A stretch of DNA of 64,000 bases from an uncultured beta proteobacterium (GCA_903876735.1 CAIRAW010000010.1:1-64000); one strand, 5' to 3'. Numbered from the stretch's first letter, positions 9,109-18,730 are shown. Notes: generated by a model not told the origin, from the letters alone. Numbers and translations are program-made.

Positions 9109-10203
9109 GTGAAAACAGGAAAGCTCTGGAACATCTTTTGCCGGGTCATCGACAACTACGGCGACATCGGCGTCTGCTGGCGGCTGGCCAGCGGCCTGGC
9201 TGTGCGCGGCCAGCGGGTGCGCCTGTGGATCGATGAACCTGGTGCGCTGAGCTGGATGGCGCCTCAAGCGCCAGACGGCGTCGAAGTCCGACCCTGGACG
9301 CAGCCGCTCCCAATCGAGGGGCTTGAGCTTGGCGACATTGTGCTTGAAGCCTTTGGCTGTGACCTCCCGCCTGAATTTATTGCAGCCTACGCCGGCAAGA
9401 TCGCTGCCAGCGGCGAAAAAGGCCTCTGGCTCAACCTGGAATACCTGAGTGCCGAGGGTTTTGTGGCGCGCAACCACGGCCTGCCCTCGCCGGTGATGAG
9501 CGGCCCGGGCAAGGGCATGACCAAGTACTTCTACTACCCGGGCTTCACACCGGCAACCGGTGGCCTGCTGCGCGAGCCGGATCTGATGGCGCGCCAGGCC
9601 GGCTTTGACCGCTCGGCCTGGCTTGCGCAACGGGGTCTTGCGTTCCAGGGGGAGCGCCTGATTTCCCTGTTTTGTTATGAACCTCCGGCACTGGGAGCCC
9701 TGCTGGCGCAACTGGCAACCGGGCCAGCGCCAAGCCGGCTGCTGGTCACACCGGGACGGGCAGCGGCAGCGGTCAGGGCATGCATCAATGGCCAGAACAC
9801 CGGTCAAGCGGCAGACGAACGGCTGGGTTCACTGCAAATCAGCTATTTGCCCGAACTTGACCAGCGCGACTTTGACCACCTGCTGTGGGCCTGCGACCTC
9901 AATTTTGTCCGCGGCGAAGACTCGCTTGTGCGCGCGATCTGGGCCAACAAACCCCTGGTCTGGCAAATTTACCCGCAAGCCGACGATGCCCACCATGACA
10001 AGCTCGAGGCCTTTCTTGATCTGCTGGAAGCGACACCCTCGCTGCGCGCTTTTCATGCGGTCTGGAATGGCATCGCCCAGGACGCCCTGCCCGCCATCGA
10101 GCTCGCACCCTGGCAGCAAACGGTGGCGACGGCACGCCAGCGCTTGCTGGCACAGGATGATCTTGTGACCCAGATCATCGGTTTCGCGCGAATAAACCGT
10201 TAA
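9109..10203 (+). CDS. earP: EF-P arginine rhamnosyltransferase EarP
   Basis: Inverting glycosyltransferase (GT-B fold) that moves rhamnose from dTDP-L-rhamnose to an arginine of elongation factor P, needed for efficient translation of polyproline stretches. The N-terminal [19 protein letters not shown] carries the two catalytic aspartates (Asp15 and Asp19 with the start used here). The nucleotide-sugar site is the conserved [11 protein letters not shown] followed by [10 protein letters not shown] near residues 265-290. The frame is open far upstream across the antisense of uvrC, so I placed the start at GTG 9109, giving 364 residues, the usual length; TTG 9091 is the alternative. No ATG is available before the conserved block. 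The gene precedes efp by 91 bp. Confidence 0.93.
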   Translation: MKTGKLWNIFCRVIDNYGDIGVCWRLASGLAVRGQRVRLWIDEPGALSWMAPQAPDGVEVRPWTQPLPIEGLELGDIVLEAFGCDLPPEFIAAYAGKIAASGEKGLWLNLEYLSAEGFVARNHGLPSPVMSGPGKGMTKYFYYPGFTPATGGLLREPDLMARQAGFDRSAWLAQRGLAFQGERLISLFCYEPPALGALLAQLATGPAPSRLLVTPGRAAAAVRACINGQNTGQAADERLGSLQISYLPELDQRDFDHLLWACDLNFVRGEDSLVRAIWANKPLVWQIYPQADDAHHDKLEAFLDLLEATPSLRAFHAVWNGIAQDALPAIELAPWQQTVATARQRLLAQDDLVTQIIGFARINR

Positions 10204-10294
10204 AATTCACCGCTTTGCGGAATTTGCCCGGATTTGTCTCCGGTCCGAACCGCCCTCGCCGCGAGACAAGCGGCCAACCTTCACAGTACCCTTT

Positions 10295-10849
10295 ATGAAA
10301 ACCGCTCAAGAAATTCGCGCCGGCAACGTCATCATGCACGGCAAAGACCCGATGGTCGTCCTCAAGACGGAATACAGCCGTGGCGGCCGCAACTCGGCCA
10401 CCGTGCGCATGAAGCTCAAAAGCCTGATCGCCAACTTCGGAACCGAAGTCGTGTTCAAGGCCGACGACAAGATGGACCAGGTTATTCTGGACAAGAAGGA
10501 ATGCACCTATTCCTACTTCGCCGACCCGATGTACGTCTGCATGGACAGCGAATTCAACCAGTACGAAGTCGAAGCCGAGAACATGGGCGACTCGCTGAAC
10601 TACCTTGAAGACGGCATGACCGTCGAAGTGGTGTTCTATGACGGCAAGGCCATCTCGGTTGAACTGCCCACCAGCGTGGTGCGCGAGATCACCTGGACCG
10701 AACCTGCGGTCAAGGGCGACACATCCGGCAAGGTGCTCAAGCCCGCAAAAATCGCCACCGGCTTTGACATCGGCGTGCCAATTTTTGTCGCGCAAGGCGA
10801 CAAGGTTGAAATCGACACCCGCACCGGCGAATACAGAAAACGCGTCTGA
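10295..10849 (+). CDS. efp: Elongation factor P (arginine type)
   Basis: Translation factor that binds between the P and E sites and rescues ribosomes stalled on consecutive prolines. The N-terminal KOW-like domain carries the modification loop [10 protein letters not shown], with arginine at residue 32 where lysine-type EF-Ps have lysine. OB domains II and III follow, with the C-terminal [13 protein letters not shown] signature. Length 184 residues. Arg32 is the acceptor used by EarP, whose gene is directly upstream, so the two are a matched pair. A strong terminator follows 20 bp after the stop. Confidence 0.97.
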   Translation: MKTAQEIRAGNVIMHGKDPMVVLKTEYSRGGRNSATVRMKLKSLIANFGTEVVFKADDKMDQVILDKKECTYSYFADPMYVCMDSEFNQYEVEAENMGDSLNYLEDGMTVEVVFYDGKAISVELPTSVVREITWTEPAVKGDTSGKVLKPAKIATGFDIGVPIFVAQGDKVEIDTRTGEYRKRV

Positions 10850-10867
10850 ACCCCGTTCAGCGCTGCC

Positions 10868-10895
10868 AAAAAGGCTTCTCCGGAAGCCTTTTTTT
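10868..10895 (+). terminator. Rho-independent terminator of efp
   Basis: AAGGCTTC (10871-10878) pairs with GAAGCCTT (10883-10890) around a TCCG tetraloop and runs into seven T. Confidence 0.9.
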
Positions 10896-10965
10896 ATGCC
10901 ATTTCATGCGCTTTCTTGCGCCATGGGCATATCGGCAGCCAGCAAAACAGGTGTAGGCTAGCGCC

Positions 10966-12564
10966 ATGAGCAAAGCGACTGATCCCGGGTTGCCGCAAGG
11001 CGCCCCGCAAGACCGGGTAACAAGCCCGTACAGCTTGGCCGTGCGCCGCGTGGCCATCGACACCTACCGTGAAAACGTGGTCTACCTGCACCGCGAGTGC
11101 GCCGTTTACCGGGCCGAGGGTTTCCAGGCCCTGGCCAAGGTCGAGGTCCGGGCCAACGGGCGACGCATTCTGGCCACCTTGAACGTGGTAGACGACCTGC
11201 GCATCGTCGGCTGTCATGAACTCGGCCTGTCGGAAGACGCCTTTGCGCAACTTGGCGTCGAAACCGGCTACACGGTTTCGGTATCGCAGGCCGAAGCGCC
11301 TGAATCGATCGAAGCCCTGCACCGCAAGATCAACGGCGAGCGCCTGAACCGGGAAGATTTCGCCCGCATCGTGCGCGATATTTCTGCCCACCGCTACTCA
11401 AAGATTGAACTGTCGGCCTTCGTCGTCGCCACCCACCGCAACGAACTCGACCGCGAAGAGGTGTACTTCCTGACCGAGGGCATGGTCGAATGCGGCCGCA
11501 AGTTCGACTGGCACGAACACCTGGTGGTGGACAAGCACTGCATTGGCGGCATCCCCGGCAACCGGACTTCGATGCTGATCGTCCCGATCGTGGCGGCCCA
11601 CGGCATGCTGTGCCCCAAGACCTCCTCGCGTGCCATCACCTCGCCGGCCGGCACCGCCGACACCATGGAGGTTCTGGCCAATGTGGAACTGCCATTTGAG
11701 AAACTGACGCAAATCGTGCGCGACCACCACGCCTGCCTGGCCTGGGGCGGCACGGCCGAGTTGTCGCCAGCCGACGACGTGCTGATTTCGGTCGAGCGTC
11801 CGCTCGCGCTCGACTCGCCAGGGCAGATGGTAGCCTCCATCCTGTCCAAGAAGATTTCTGCCGGATCCACCCATCTCGTCCTCGACATCCCGATCGGACC
11901 GACGGCCAAAGTGCGCTCCATGCCTGATGCACAGCGCCTGCGCCGCCTGTTCGAGTACGTGGCGCAGCGCCTGGACCTCTCGCTTGATGTCGTCATCACC
12001 GACGGCCGCCAGCCCGTTGGCAATGGCATTGGCCCGGTGCTCGAAGCGCGCGACGTCATGCGCGTGCTGGAGAACGACCCGCGTGCACCGGCCGACCTGC
12101 GACAAAAGTGTCTGCGCCTGGCGGGACGCCTGATCGAGTTCAGCCCCGATGTGCGCGGTGGTGATGGTTTTGCCATCGCGCGCGACATCCTGGACTCGGG
12201 TCGGGCCCTGAACAAGATGAACGACATCATCACGGCCCAGGGCCGGAAAGCTTTTAACCACAATGATCCGCAACTGGGGAAATTGACGCTCGATGTTCAC
12301 GCCGCCACCGCCGGTGTGGTCGTCGGCATAGACAACCTGCAAATCGCGCGCGTGGCCCGTCTGGCGGGCGCGCCCAAAGTGGTCAATGCCGGCGTCGACC
12401 TGCTGCACAAACTTGGCGACACCGTGGCGGCGGGCGACGTCCTGTACCGGATCTACGCCGAGTTTGCGAGCGACCTCGACTTTGCGCGCCAGGCCTGCGA
12501 CAAATCAACCGGTTTCACCATCGGCAAAGCAGAAGACCTGCCACAGGTCTTTGTGGAATTCTGA
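10966..12564 (+). CDS. AMP phosphorylase / thymidine phosphorylase family protein
   Basis: Pyrimidine-nucleoside-phosphorylase-fold enzyme, 532 residues, longer than classical DeoA (about 440) because of an extra N-terminal domain of some 85 residues, as in archaeal AMP phosphorylase. The phosphate/ribose site is plain: [22 protein letters not shown] (about residues 179-200), [20 protein letters not shown] near 213 and the Gly-rich [19 protein letters not shown]. The archaeal enzyme splits nucleoside 5'-monophosphates with phosphate to ribose-1,5-bisphosphate and base; bacterial relatives are usually annotated thymidine phosphorylase. I infer NMP phosphorylase activity from the architecture but cannot prove it. 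The stop overlaps the next start in TGATG, coupling it to a PRPP-synthetase homologue. No RuBisCO or ribose-1,5-bisphosphate isomerase is in the window. Confidence 0.85.
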   Translation: MSKATDPGLPQGAPQDRVTSPYSLAVRRVAIDTYRENVVYLHRECAVYRAEGFQALAKVEVRANGRRILATLNVVDDLRIVGCHELGLSEDAFAQLGVETGYTVSVSQAEAPESIEALHRKINGERLNREDFARIVRDISAHRYSKIELSAFVVATHRNELDREEVYFLTEGMVECGRKFDWHEHLVVDKHCIGGIPGNRTSMLIVPIVAAHGMLCPKTSSRAITSPAGTADTMEVLANVELPFEKLTQIVRDHHACLAWGGTAELSPADDVLISVERPLALDSPGQMVASILSKKISAGSTHLVLDIPIGPTAKVRSMPDAQRLRRLFEYVAQRLDLSLDVVITDGRQPVGNGIGPVLEARDVMRVLENDPRAPADLRQKCLRLAGRLIEFSPDVRGGDGFAIARDILDSGRALNKMNDIITAQGRKAFNHNDPQLGKLTLDVHAATAGVVVGIDNLQIARVARLAGAPKVVNAGVDLLHKLGDTVAAGDVLYRIYAEFASDLDFARQACDKSTGFTIGKAEDLPQVFVEF

Positions 12565-13514
12565 TGCAGGCGCACGCTGCGACGAAACCCGTTCTGCTGT
12601 ATTTCGAAGAGGAACAGCCCAGCGCAGAGCGCATCGCGCAGGCTGCCGGTCTGGCCCTGTTCCCGATCGAACGCCATCGTTTTCCCGATGGCGAACTCAA
12701 ACTTCGGCTGCCACCCGCGCTGGGGCCCCAGGTCGTGCTGCTGCGCACGCTGAACGATCCCAATGAGAAACTGGTCGAATTGCTGTTGGCTGCGCAAACC
12801 GCGCGCACGCTCGGCGCGCAGCACCTGACGCTGGTGGCGCCCTACCTCGCCTACATGCGCCAGGACATCGCGTTTCAAGCGGGCGAGGCCATCAGCCAGC
12901 GCGTCATCGGTTGTTTTCTGTCCACCCTGTTCGACGCGCTGATCACGGTCGACCCGCATCTGCACCGGGTCGCCAACCTGCAAGAGGCCGTGCCAGTGAC
13001 CCAGGCGATTGTGCTCAGCGGTGCGCCCCTGCTGTCAGACCTGATTGCCACGCGCCGACAGCGCCCGCTCCTGCTCGGGCCTGACGCCGAGTCGGCACAA
13101 TGGGTGGCCGTAGCGGCGGCCCGCCACGGCTTCGACCACGGCGTGTGCCAGAAGATGCGCCATGGCGATCATGCGGTTCAGCTCGAGCTGCCAGACATGG
13201 CCATCGCAGGACGGCAAGTTGTACTGCTTGACGACGTCGCCAGTACCGGCCAGACCGTGGCCCAGGCCGCGCGCTTGCTGCTGGCGGCCGGCGCCGCCTC
13301 GGTCGATGTTGCCGTCACCCATGCGTTGTTCGCGGGTGACGCGCTGCAGGTGCTGCGCGAGGCAGGTGTCGGCGAAGTCTGGAGCACCGACTGCATCGCC
13401 CATGACAGCAACGCCATCAGCATGGCCAGCGCCATCGCGGCCGCCTTGGTTGCCCTGCTGGACACTGGCATCAATGGAAAATCAGGCCCGGGCGCGCAAT
13501 CGCTGCTTTCTTGA
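12564..13514 (+). CDS. Ribose-phosphate pyrophosphokinase (PRPP synthetase) homologue
   Basis: Resembles PRPP synthetase, which transfers pyrophosphate from ATP to ribose-5-phosphate. Visible family marks: HRFPDGELKLRL near residue 35, PYLAYMRQDIAFQAGEAISQRV near 94 (the F..GE.IS form typical of archaeal-like enzymes), DPHLHR metal site near 130, the flexible loop QKMRHGD near 195 that keeps the catalytic Lys-x-Arg, and the PRPP loop VVLLDDVASTGQTV near 215. It is clearly different from the highly conserved housekeeping bacterial Prs. It overlaps the upstream phosphorylase by one base, so the two products are probably made together and act on pentose phosphates released from nucleotides. Confidence 0.82.
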   Translation: MQAHAATKPVLLYFEEEQPSAERIAQAAGLALFPIERHRFPDGELKLRLPPALGPQVVLLRTLNDPNEKLVELLLAAQTARTLGAQHLTLVAPYLAYMRQDIAFQAGEAISQRVIGCFLSTLFDALITVDPHLHRVANLQEAVPVTQAIVLSGAPLLSDLIATRRQRPLLLGPDAESAQWVAVAAARHGFDHGVCQKMRHGDHAVQLELPDMAIAGRQVVLLDDVASTGQTVAQAARLLLAAGAASVDVAVTHALFAGDALQVLREAGVGEVWSTDCIAHDSNAISMASAIAAALVALLDTGINGKSGPGAQSLLS

Positions 13515-13584
13515 TCTTTATCACCACAGCAACAGAACAGCGGCCTACTATGCCATGGTGACAATCACCAAATGGAGGAACAGC

Positions 13585-13896
13585 ATGACTGACATGAACA
13601 CCGTTCAAAAAGACAAACTGATGACCGATCTGCGGGTGGTTATTGCCGACGCAGAAGAGTTGCTGCGCATGACGGCTGACCAGGCCGGCGAGGCTGCGGC
13701 CGATGTGCGCAGCCGCGTGCAGGCGCGCATGACCCAGGCCAGAATCGATCTGGCCAGTCTGCAAGAAGCAGCCGTTGCCAAGGCCAAAGCCGCCGGTCAT
13801 GCCGCCGATGAGTTCGTCCACGACAATCCATGGAAATCGATCGGGGTCGCGGCCGGCATCGGCATGGTGATCGGCTTGCTGATCAGCCGCCGCTAA
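13585..13896 (+). CDS. DUF883 family protein (YqjD/ElaB-like)
   Basis: Small protein of 103 residues. A long charged amphipathic helix (KDKLMTDLRVVIADAEELLRM onwards, residues about 9-75) is followed by NPWKSIGVAAGIGMVIGLLISRR, a single glycine-rich C-terminal membrane anchor. E. coli YqjD and ElaB of this family are inner-membrane-anchored, ribosome-associated stationary-phase proteins. GGAGG sits eight bases before the ATG at 13585; the open frame starts further upstream but shows no homology there. It heads a yqjD-yqjE-yqjK-like trio. Confidence 0.88.
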   Translation: MTDMNTVQKDKLMTDLRVVIADAEELLRMTADQAGEAAADVRSRVQARMTQARIDLASLQEAAVAKAKAAGHAADEFVHDNPWKSIGVAAGIGMVIGLLISRR

Positions 13897-13908
13897 GCAC
13901 CACGACCC

Positions 13909-14310
13909 ATGAGTGGACCAAGCCAAGCCGGCGGCCTGTTTGCTTCCCTGCGCCGCTTGCTGGGCACTGTGCTTGAAATCGCCGAGGTTCGCCTCGCGTT
14001 GCTGAGCACCGAAGTCGAACTGGAGAAGCGCCGTCTGTTTGATGCGCTGCTCTGGGCCGCTATCGGCATCTTGGTGCTGGCGACCGGTCTGGTGCTGTTG
14101 TGCGGCTTTGTGATCCTGCTTTTTTCAGAGGCCTACCGCGTGCCGGCATTGGGTACCATGGCCCTGCTGTTTCTCGGTGGCGGTCTGCTGCTGCTGCGCC
14201 AGGCCCGCCGGGGGCTGCGCAGCCCGGACGGCGTGTTTGGCAGCAGTGTGGCGGAACTCCAGCGCGATCGCAGCGGCCTGGTCGATGAGGCGCAGCATGA
14301 ACAACCATGA
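13909..14310 (+). CDS. YqjE-like membrane protein (phage holin superfamily III)
   Basis: 133 residues with an N-terminal amphipathic stretch (SLRRLLGTVLEIAEVRLALLSTEVELEKRRL) and two adjacent transmembrane helices at about residues 45-70 and 77-97. This is the layout of YqjE / DUF1469 proteins, which despite the holin name are chromosomal. It follows the YqjD-like gene by 12 bp and overlaps the YqjK-like gene by 14 bp. Function is not established in the family. Confidence 0.82.
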   Translation: MSGPSQAGGLFASLRRLLGTVLEIAEVRLALLSTEVELEKRRLFDALLWAAIGILVLATGLVLLCGFVILLFSEAYRVPALGTMALLFLGGGLLLLRQARRGLRSPDGVFGSSVAELQRDRSGLVDEAQHEQP

Positions 14311-14584
14311 GTTGCTTCACCGCCAGCAGGCCCTGCTGCTGCGCAGTGCGCAACTGCGGTTAAAGCTGAAAGATCAGGTGCAGGTTTTCAGGCGGCCACT
14401 GGGTCTGGCCGACTCCGCGCAAAGCGGACTGCAATGGCTTTACCGCAACCCGGTTTGGCCGATCGGCGCAGCGACGCTGCTGCTGGTGCTGCGGCCAAAA
14501 CGAACCATCGCCTGGGCTGGGCGCGCCTGGTGGGTCTGGAAAAGCTACCGGCGCGTGCAGGATTGGCTGGCCCGGCCGCCCTGA
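14297..14584 (+). CDS. YqjK-like protein
   Basis: 95 residues, basic N-terminal helix (HRQQALLLRSAQLRLKLKDQ) followed by a short hydrophobic segment (NPVWPIGAATLLLVL) and a Trp/Arg-rich tail. This matches the third member of the yqjD-yqjE-yqjK group by position and composition. The start ATG lies inside the end of the YqjE-like gene. It is tail-to-tail with plsY, seven bases apart. Function unknown. Confidence 0.72.
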   Translation: MNNHELLHRQQALLLRSAQLRLKLKDQVQVFRRPLGLADSAQSGLQWLYRNPVWPIGAATLLLVLRPKRTIAWAGRAWWVWKSYRRVQDWLARPP

Positions 14585-14591
14585 TCCCCGT

Positions 14592-15224
14592 TCAGTGCTT
14601 GGCTTTCTTGCCCAGGCGCGATTCGGTGCCCTTTAGCAGTCTGCCAATGTTCTCGACATGGCGATAGATTAACAACAGTGATATGACGAGCAAAGAGAAC
14701 ACAACGCCCTTGTTGATGTACCAGGCCACGCCGTCGCCAAAGACGTAATAGACCGGCGCGAACAAGGCGGCGGTCAGCGAGGCCAGCGAGGAGTAGCGGA
14801 AGAAATAGGCCATGATCAGCCAGGTAGCGCCTGCGGCCAGACCCAGGATCGGGCTGATACCCAGCAGCACGCCACAGGCGGTGGCCACGCCCTTGCCGCC
14901 CTCGAATTTGAAAAAAACCGGATACAGGTGGCCAACAAAAGCGGCCAGCCCCGCCAGTGCCATGGTGCCTTCGCCGAGCCCGTAGGCAGCGCCATACCAT
15001 TTCACCAACACCACCGGCAACCAGCCCTTGGCAGCGTCAAGCAACAAGGTGATGACGGCGGCAGCCTTGTTGCCGGAGCGCAGCACATTGGTGGCGCCAG
15101 GATTCTTGCTGCCGAAGGTACGCGGGTCGCTCAGACCCATGGCGCGGCTGACGATCACGGCAAACGAAAGCGAACCGATCAGATAGCCCGCAAGGACTGC
15201 CAACCAGGGGAAAAAGGGTGTCAT
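14592..15224 (-). CDS. plsY: Glycerol-3-phosphate acyltransferase PlsY
   Basis: Inner-membrane enzyme that acylates glycerol-3-phosphate from acyl-phosphate, the first step of phospholipid synthesis. Three PlsY motifs are visible: [11 protein letters not shown] near residue 18, the [18 protein letters not shown] motif near 38-55, [21 protein letters not shown] near 108-128. Several hydrophobic helices and about 210 residues fit. I chose ATG 15224 ([10 protein letters not shown]), which has GGAATCG just ahead; a TTG three codons upstream is possible. Confidence 0.94.
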   Translation of the reverse strand: MTPFFPWLAVLAGYLIGSLSFAVIVSRAMGLSDPRTFGSKNPGATNVLRSGNKAAAVITLLLDAAKGWLPVVLVKWYGAAYGLGEGTMALAGLAAFVGHLYPVFFKFEGGKGVATACGVLLGISPILGLAAGATWLIMAYFFRYSSLASLTAALFAPVYYVFGDGVAWYINKGVVFSLLVISLLLIYRHVENIGRLLKGTESRLGKKAKH

Positions 15225-15314
15225 CGATTCCAAAGAAATTCTCCATCTGCTGCGCCCCGTGTCGGGACATCAAGCGTCTATTCTGCCAGCCTGCCGAGCC
15301 CGTGGGGAACCCAT

Positions 15315-15800
15315 TCAATCAGCCAGCGCACATTGCACCGGTTTAGCTTCCAGCAAGTCCACGCAGATCTGCGGGGCTATGCCCACCAGATAGCCACGGC
15401 GCCCGCCGTTGATGAGTATTTTTGGCAGTTCCAGAATCGAGGCCTCGATGTAGACTGGCATCGCCTTGCGCGTTCCAAACGGCGAGGTGCCGCCGACCAG
15501 ATAGCCGCTGTGCCGGTTCGCCACTTCAGGCTGGCAAGGTTCAACCGACTTGGCGCCGATCTGGCGCGCCAGGTTCTTGGTTGAGACTTTGCGGTTGCCG
15601 TGCATCAGCACCACCAGCGGTCGCGCCGCCTGGTCCTGCATGATCAGCGTCTTGACCACCATGAACGGATCGAAACCCAGCACCTCGGCGCTGTGCAGCG
15701 CGCCGCCGTGCTCCAGATACTCATAGGCATGTTCGGTGAACACCACCTTGTGCGCCTTGAGCAACTGGGTGGCCGGGGTTTCGCTGACGTGTTTTGCCAT
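15315..15800 (-). CDS. ybaK: Cys-tRNA(Pro)/Cys-tRNA(Cys) deacylase YbaK
   Basis: Trans-editing enzyme that hydrolyses Cys mis-attached to tRNA-Pro. Conserved pieces: the early ATQLLKAHKVVFTEHAYEY segment, VVKTLIM, the KxS-type lysine segment of HGNRKVSTKNLARQIGAKSVEP, the GYLVGGTSPFGTRKAMPVY block, and NGGRRGYLVGI near the end. 161 residues, family-typical. The start is at MAKHVSETPA; the frame is open 13 codons upstream but that part overlaps the end of the aldo/keto reductase gene. Confidence 0.92.
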   Translation of the reverse strand: MAKHVSETPATQLLKAHKVVFTEHAYEYLEHGGALHSAEVLGFDPFMVVKTLIMQDQAARPLVVLMHGNRKVSTKNLARQIGAKSVEPCQPEVANRHSGYLVGGTSPFGTRKAMPVYIEASILELPKILINGGRRGYLVGIAPQICVDLLEAKPVQCALAD

Positions 15801-15811
15801 GGACCGGGGAA

Positions 15812-16882
15812 TCAGATAGCGGGGTCGCGCATCTCCCAACGGATGGCGTCGATCTTCTTGAGCAGTTCGGGGGCCAGGGTTGTGCCCCAGACATCCAGGT
15901 CTTCATCGAGTTGCGCCACCGACGTGACGCCGATGATGGTGCTGGCAACCTGCCACTTGGTGTAGCAAAAGGCCAGCGCCATTTGCGTTGGCGTCAACCC
16001 GTGTTCGCGCGCCAGCACACTGTAACGGCGCGCCGCGGCCAGGGCTTCGGGCCGGCCCCAGCGCTGCTTGCGCGTTGACTCAAACAACTTGAGGCGACCG
16101 CCCTCAGGCGCATCCGGCCCGGTCAGCCCCGAGGCGTCGTACTTGCCGGTCAACAGGCTGTAGGCCAGTGGCGAATAGGCGAGCAGGGACACACCCAGGC
16201 GATGCATGGATTCATCGAGCCCGTTCTCCACGCTGCGGTTGAGCAGGCTGTAACTGTTTTGCACCGTCGCCACGCGCGGCAAACCATGCTGCTCGGCCAG
16301 GCGCACAAACTCGTGCACGCCGTACGGCGTTTCATTGGACAGGCCAACCGCGCGCACCTTGCCGGCCTGCACCAGCTTGTGCAGCGCTTCGAGTTGCACC
16401 TGAATCGAACTGCCGCTGCCATCCTTGGCCGGGTCGAAGTACATCATGCCGAAGGCGGGCACGTGGCGCACCGGCCAGTGGATCTGATACAGATCGATGA
16501 CATCGGTCTGCAGACGCCGCAGGCTGCCCTCGCAGGCGGCCACGATGTCGGCCGCTGTCAGATCGCCGCTGCCGCCGCGAATCCAGGGCATGGCGCGCGA
16601 GGGGCCCGCGACCTTGGTCGCCAGCACCAGTCGACGCCGCGCCGCCGGATTTTTGGCGAGCCAAGTGCCGATGATGATTTCGGTGGCGTTGAAGGTTTCG
16701 GCACGCGGTGGCACGGCGTACATCTCCGCCGTGTCGATGAAATTGACGCCGCGTTCGAGTGAGCGGTCCAGGATGGCGTGCGCCGTCGCTTCACCAACCT
16801 GCTCGCCAAAGGTCATGGTGCCCAGGCAAACAGGCGTCACCTGCAGGTCGCTCTGGCCGAGTTGGATCTTGTTCATGGTCAT
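15812..16882 (-). CDS. Aldo/keto reductase (Tas-like)
   Basis: NADP(H)-dependent oxidoreductase of 356 residues with the (beta/alpha)8 aldo/keto reductase fold. The N-terminus (LGQSDLQVTPVCLGTMTFGEQ) and DTAEMYAVPPRAETFNATE match E. coli Tas closely. The Asp/Tyr of the catalytic tetrad are in IDTAEMY (about residues 50-55), with the lysine in LVLATKVAG and histidine in YQIHWP. The C-terminal GVTSVAQLDEDL is the cofactor phosphate site. Physiological substrate unknown. It is 11 bp upstream of ybaK and 32 bp downstream of the acyl-CoA synthetase gene on the same strand, so the three may form one transcript. Confidence 0.9.
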   Translation of the reverse strand: MTMNKIQLGQSDLQVTPVCLGTMTFGEQVGEATAHAILDRSLERGVNFIDTAEMYAVPPRAETFNATEIIIGTWLAKNPAARRRLVLATKVAGPSRAMPWIRGGSGDLTAADIVAACEGSLRRLQTDVIDLYQIHWPVRHVPAFGMMYFDPAKDGSGSSIQVQLEALHKLVQAGKVRAVGLSNETPYGVHEFVRLAEQHGLPRVATVQNSYSLLNRSVENGLDESMHRLGVSLLAYSPLAYSLLTGKYDASGLTGPDAPEGGRLKLFESTRKQRWGRPEALAAARRYSVLAREHGLTPTQMALAFCYTKWQVASTIIGVTSVAQLDEDLDVWGTTLAPELLKKIDAIRWEMRDPAI

Positions 16883-16914
16883 GAGGGCTTGGAAATTCCT
16901 GAAAAGCGCTGAGT

Positions 16915-18705
16915 TTACGGTGACGTCTGCGCCTGTGCCTGTCGCGCGCGGGCACGCTCCTCCTCCTGCAGGCGCAGCACGCGGCGCTGCACCTTGCCCG
17001 TGGTGGTCATGGGCAAGGCCTCGACAAACTCGATTTCCTTGGGGTATTCATAGGGCGCTAGCTTGCCCTTCACGTGCGCCTGCAACTTCGCCACCAGTTG
17101 CGCATCGAACTGCGGGTCAGCCCCGATGCGGTGGTCGTTGGCCAAAATGAAATCCGGCGCCAGCACGACATAGGCCTTGACCAGCGCGCCGCGTTCACGG
17201 TCGGGTTTGGGCACCACTGCGGCATTGGCCACCGCCGGGTGCTTGACCAGGCAGTTCTCGATCTCGCCCGGGCCGATGCGGTAGCCCGCCGCCTTGAAGA
17301 CATCGTCGGAGCGCCCCTGGTACCAGAGGTAGCCGTCGGCATCGCGCGTGGCCAGGTCGCCGGTGCGGCACCAGTCACCCGTGAACTTGCCCAGTGTCGC
17401 GGCCTCGTTCTTCCAGTAGCCCAGAAAGAAGATCGGGTCCGGATCGCCGTGCCCGTCAAAGCGGTTCAGTGCCACATCACCCACCACACCGACCGCGCAT
17501 TCCTGGCCCTCATCGTCGATCACGGCGACCCGGTGCCCCGGATAACCCTTGCCCATGCTGCCCGCTCTTGCGGGCCACTGGACCGCACAATTGCCGACGA
17601 TGTAGTTGATTTCGGTCTGGCCGAACATTTCATTGACGGTCACACCGAGCTGGCGCTGGCAGTAGTCAAAGACAGCGTCACCGACCGCCTCACCCGCGCT
17701 CATGATGGCTTGCAGTTTGAGATCGAACTGCTCGCGCACAGTCGTGCCGGCCACACCGGGATAGGCTTTCATCATCGCCTTGAGCGCGGTCGGGAACAGA
17801 AAGGTGTGCGTGACGCGGAAGCGCCGCATCAGGTCCAGCGCAGCCTGCGGGCTGAAGCGCCCGTTGAAACCGACGATGGGGCGACCAAAGTAGAGCGTGG
17901 GCAGCAAGGCGTCCATCAAGCCGCCGGTCCAGGCCCAATCGGCCGGCGACCAGAACACCGCATCGGTGGCGGCATTGTCCCGGCCGTCAAAACCAAACCA
18001 GTTCTGGCTGCAGACAAAACCGGTCAGGTTGCCGATCAGGGCGCGGTGCGGAATCAGCGCGCCTTTCGGGTTGCCGGTGGTGCCGCTGGTGTAGATCAGC
18101 ACGGCAGGGTCGTCGGCAGCGGTTGGCACTGGCGCCACTTCCGGCGTGACCTGCGCCAGCGCCAGCGCATAGTCCAGATCGGCCTGCGCGCCGGCGCCGT
18201 CGACACCCAGCACCTGGCGCAGTTGCGGGCAATTGGGGCGAACCGCCAGCACATTGGCAATCGAACTCTCGTCGCAGATGGCAACCCGGGTGTCGCTGTC
18301 GTGCAGGCGAAACTCCAGCGCTTCCGGTCCGAACAGCATGGACAGCGGCATGGCAACCGCGCCCATTTGCAGCACCGCCATGTAGGCAACCGCCGTCTCG
18401 AAGCGTTGTGGCATCACGATGGCCACCCGGTCGCCGCGCGCCACGCCCAAGTCGGCCAGCACCCGCGACAGGCGCGCCGCCTGTTGCTGCAATTCAAGGT
18501 AGCTGTGGCTGCGGCTGGCCCCGCTTGCGTCCAGCGCCTGGATGGCCACGCGCTGGGCCGCGTCGGGCAAAGCGGCCCAGCGCGCGCAGCAGACCTGGGC
18601 CATGTTGAAGGTGGCCGGCACCTGCCAGCCAAAGCTGCCATGCAGTTCGGCGTAGTTGTCCGCTGCCGCCACTGGCGGCTTGTCCCGTTTTTGACTGACT
18701 TGCAC
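16915..18705 (-). CDS. AMP-binding acyl-CoA synthetase
   Basis: ATP-dependent acyl-CoA ligase of the ANL superfamily, 596 residues. Core motifs: P-loop YTSGTTGNPKGALIPH, NEMFGQTEINY adenine motif, the hinge WCRTGDLATRDADGYLWYQGRSDDVFKAAGYRIGP, and the catalytic lysine in TTTGKVQRRVL at the C-terminus. The pattern, including WSPADWAWTGGLMDALLP, resembles acetyl- or medium-chain acyl-CoA synthetases; the acyl group is not predictable. I set the start at GTG 18705, eight bases after CGGAG; the frame extends upstream without homology. It is divergent from the alpha/beta hydrolase gene. Confidence 0.88.
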   Translation of the reverse strand: MQVSQKRDKPPVAAADNYAELHGSFGWQVPATFNMAQVCCARWAALPDAAQRVAIQALDASGASRSHSYLELQQQAARLSRVLADLGVARGDRVAIVMPQRFETAVAYMAVLQMGAVAMPLSMLFGPEALEFRLHDSDTRVAICDESSIANVLAVRPNCPQLRQVLGVDGAGAQADLDYALALAQVTPEVAPVPTAADDPAVLIYTSGTTGNPKGALIPHRALIGNLTGFVCSQNWFGFDGRDNAATDAVFWSPADWAWTGGLMDALLPTLYFGRPIVGFNGRFSPQAALDLMRRFRVTHTFLFPTALKAMMKAYPGVAGTTVREQFDLKLQAIMSAGEAVGDAVFDYCQRQLGVTVNEMFGQTEINYIVGNCAVQWPARAGSMGKGYPGHRVAVIDDEGQECAVGVVGDVALNRFDGHGDPDPIFFLGYWKNEAATLGKFTGDWCRTGDLATRDADGYLWYQGRSDDVFKAAGYRIGPGEIENCLVKHPAVANAAVVPKPDRERGALVKAYVVLAPDFILANDHRIGADPQFDAQLVAKLQAHVKGKLAPYEYPKEIEFVEALPMTTTGKVQRRVLRLQEEERARARQAQAQTSP

Positions 18706-18730
18706 GATGTGTCTCCGTATGATGCTTCGA

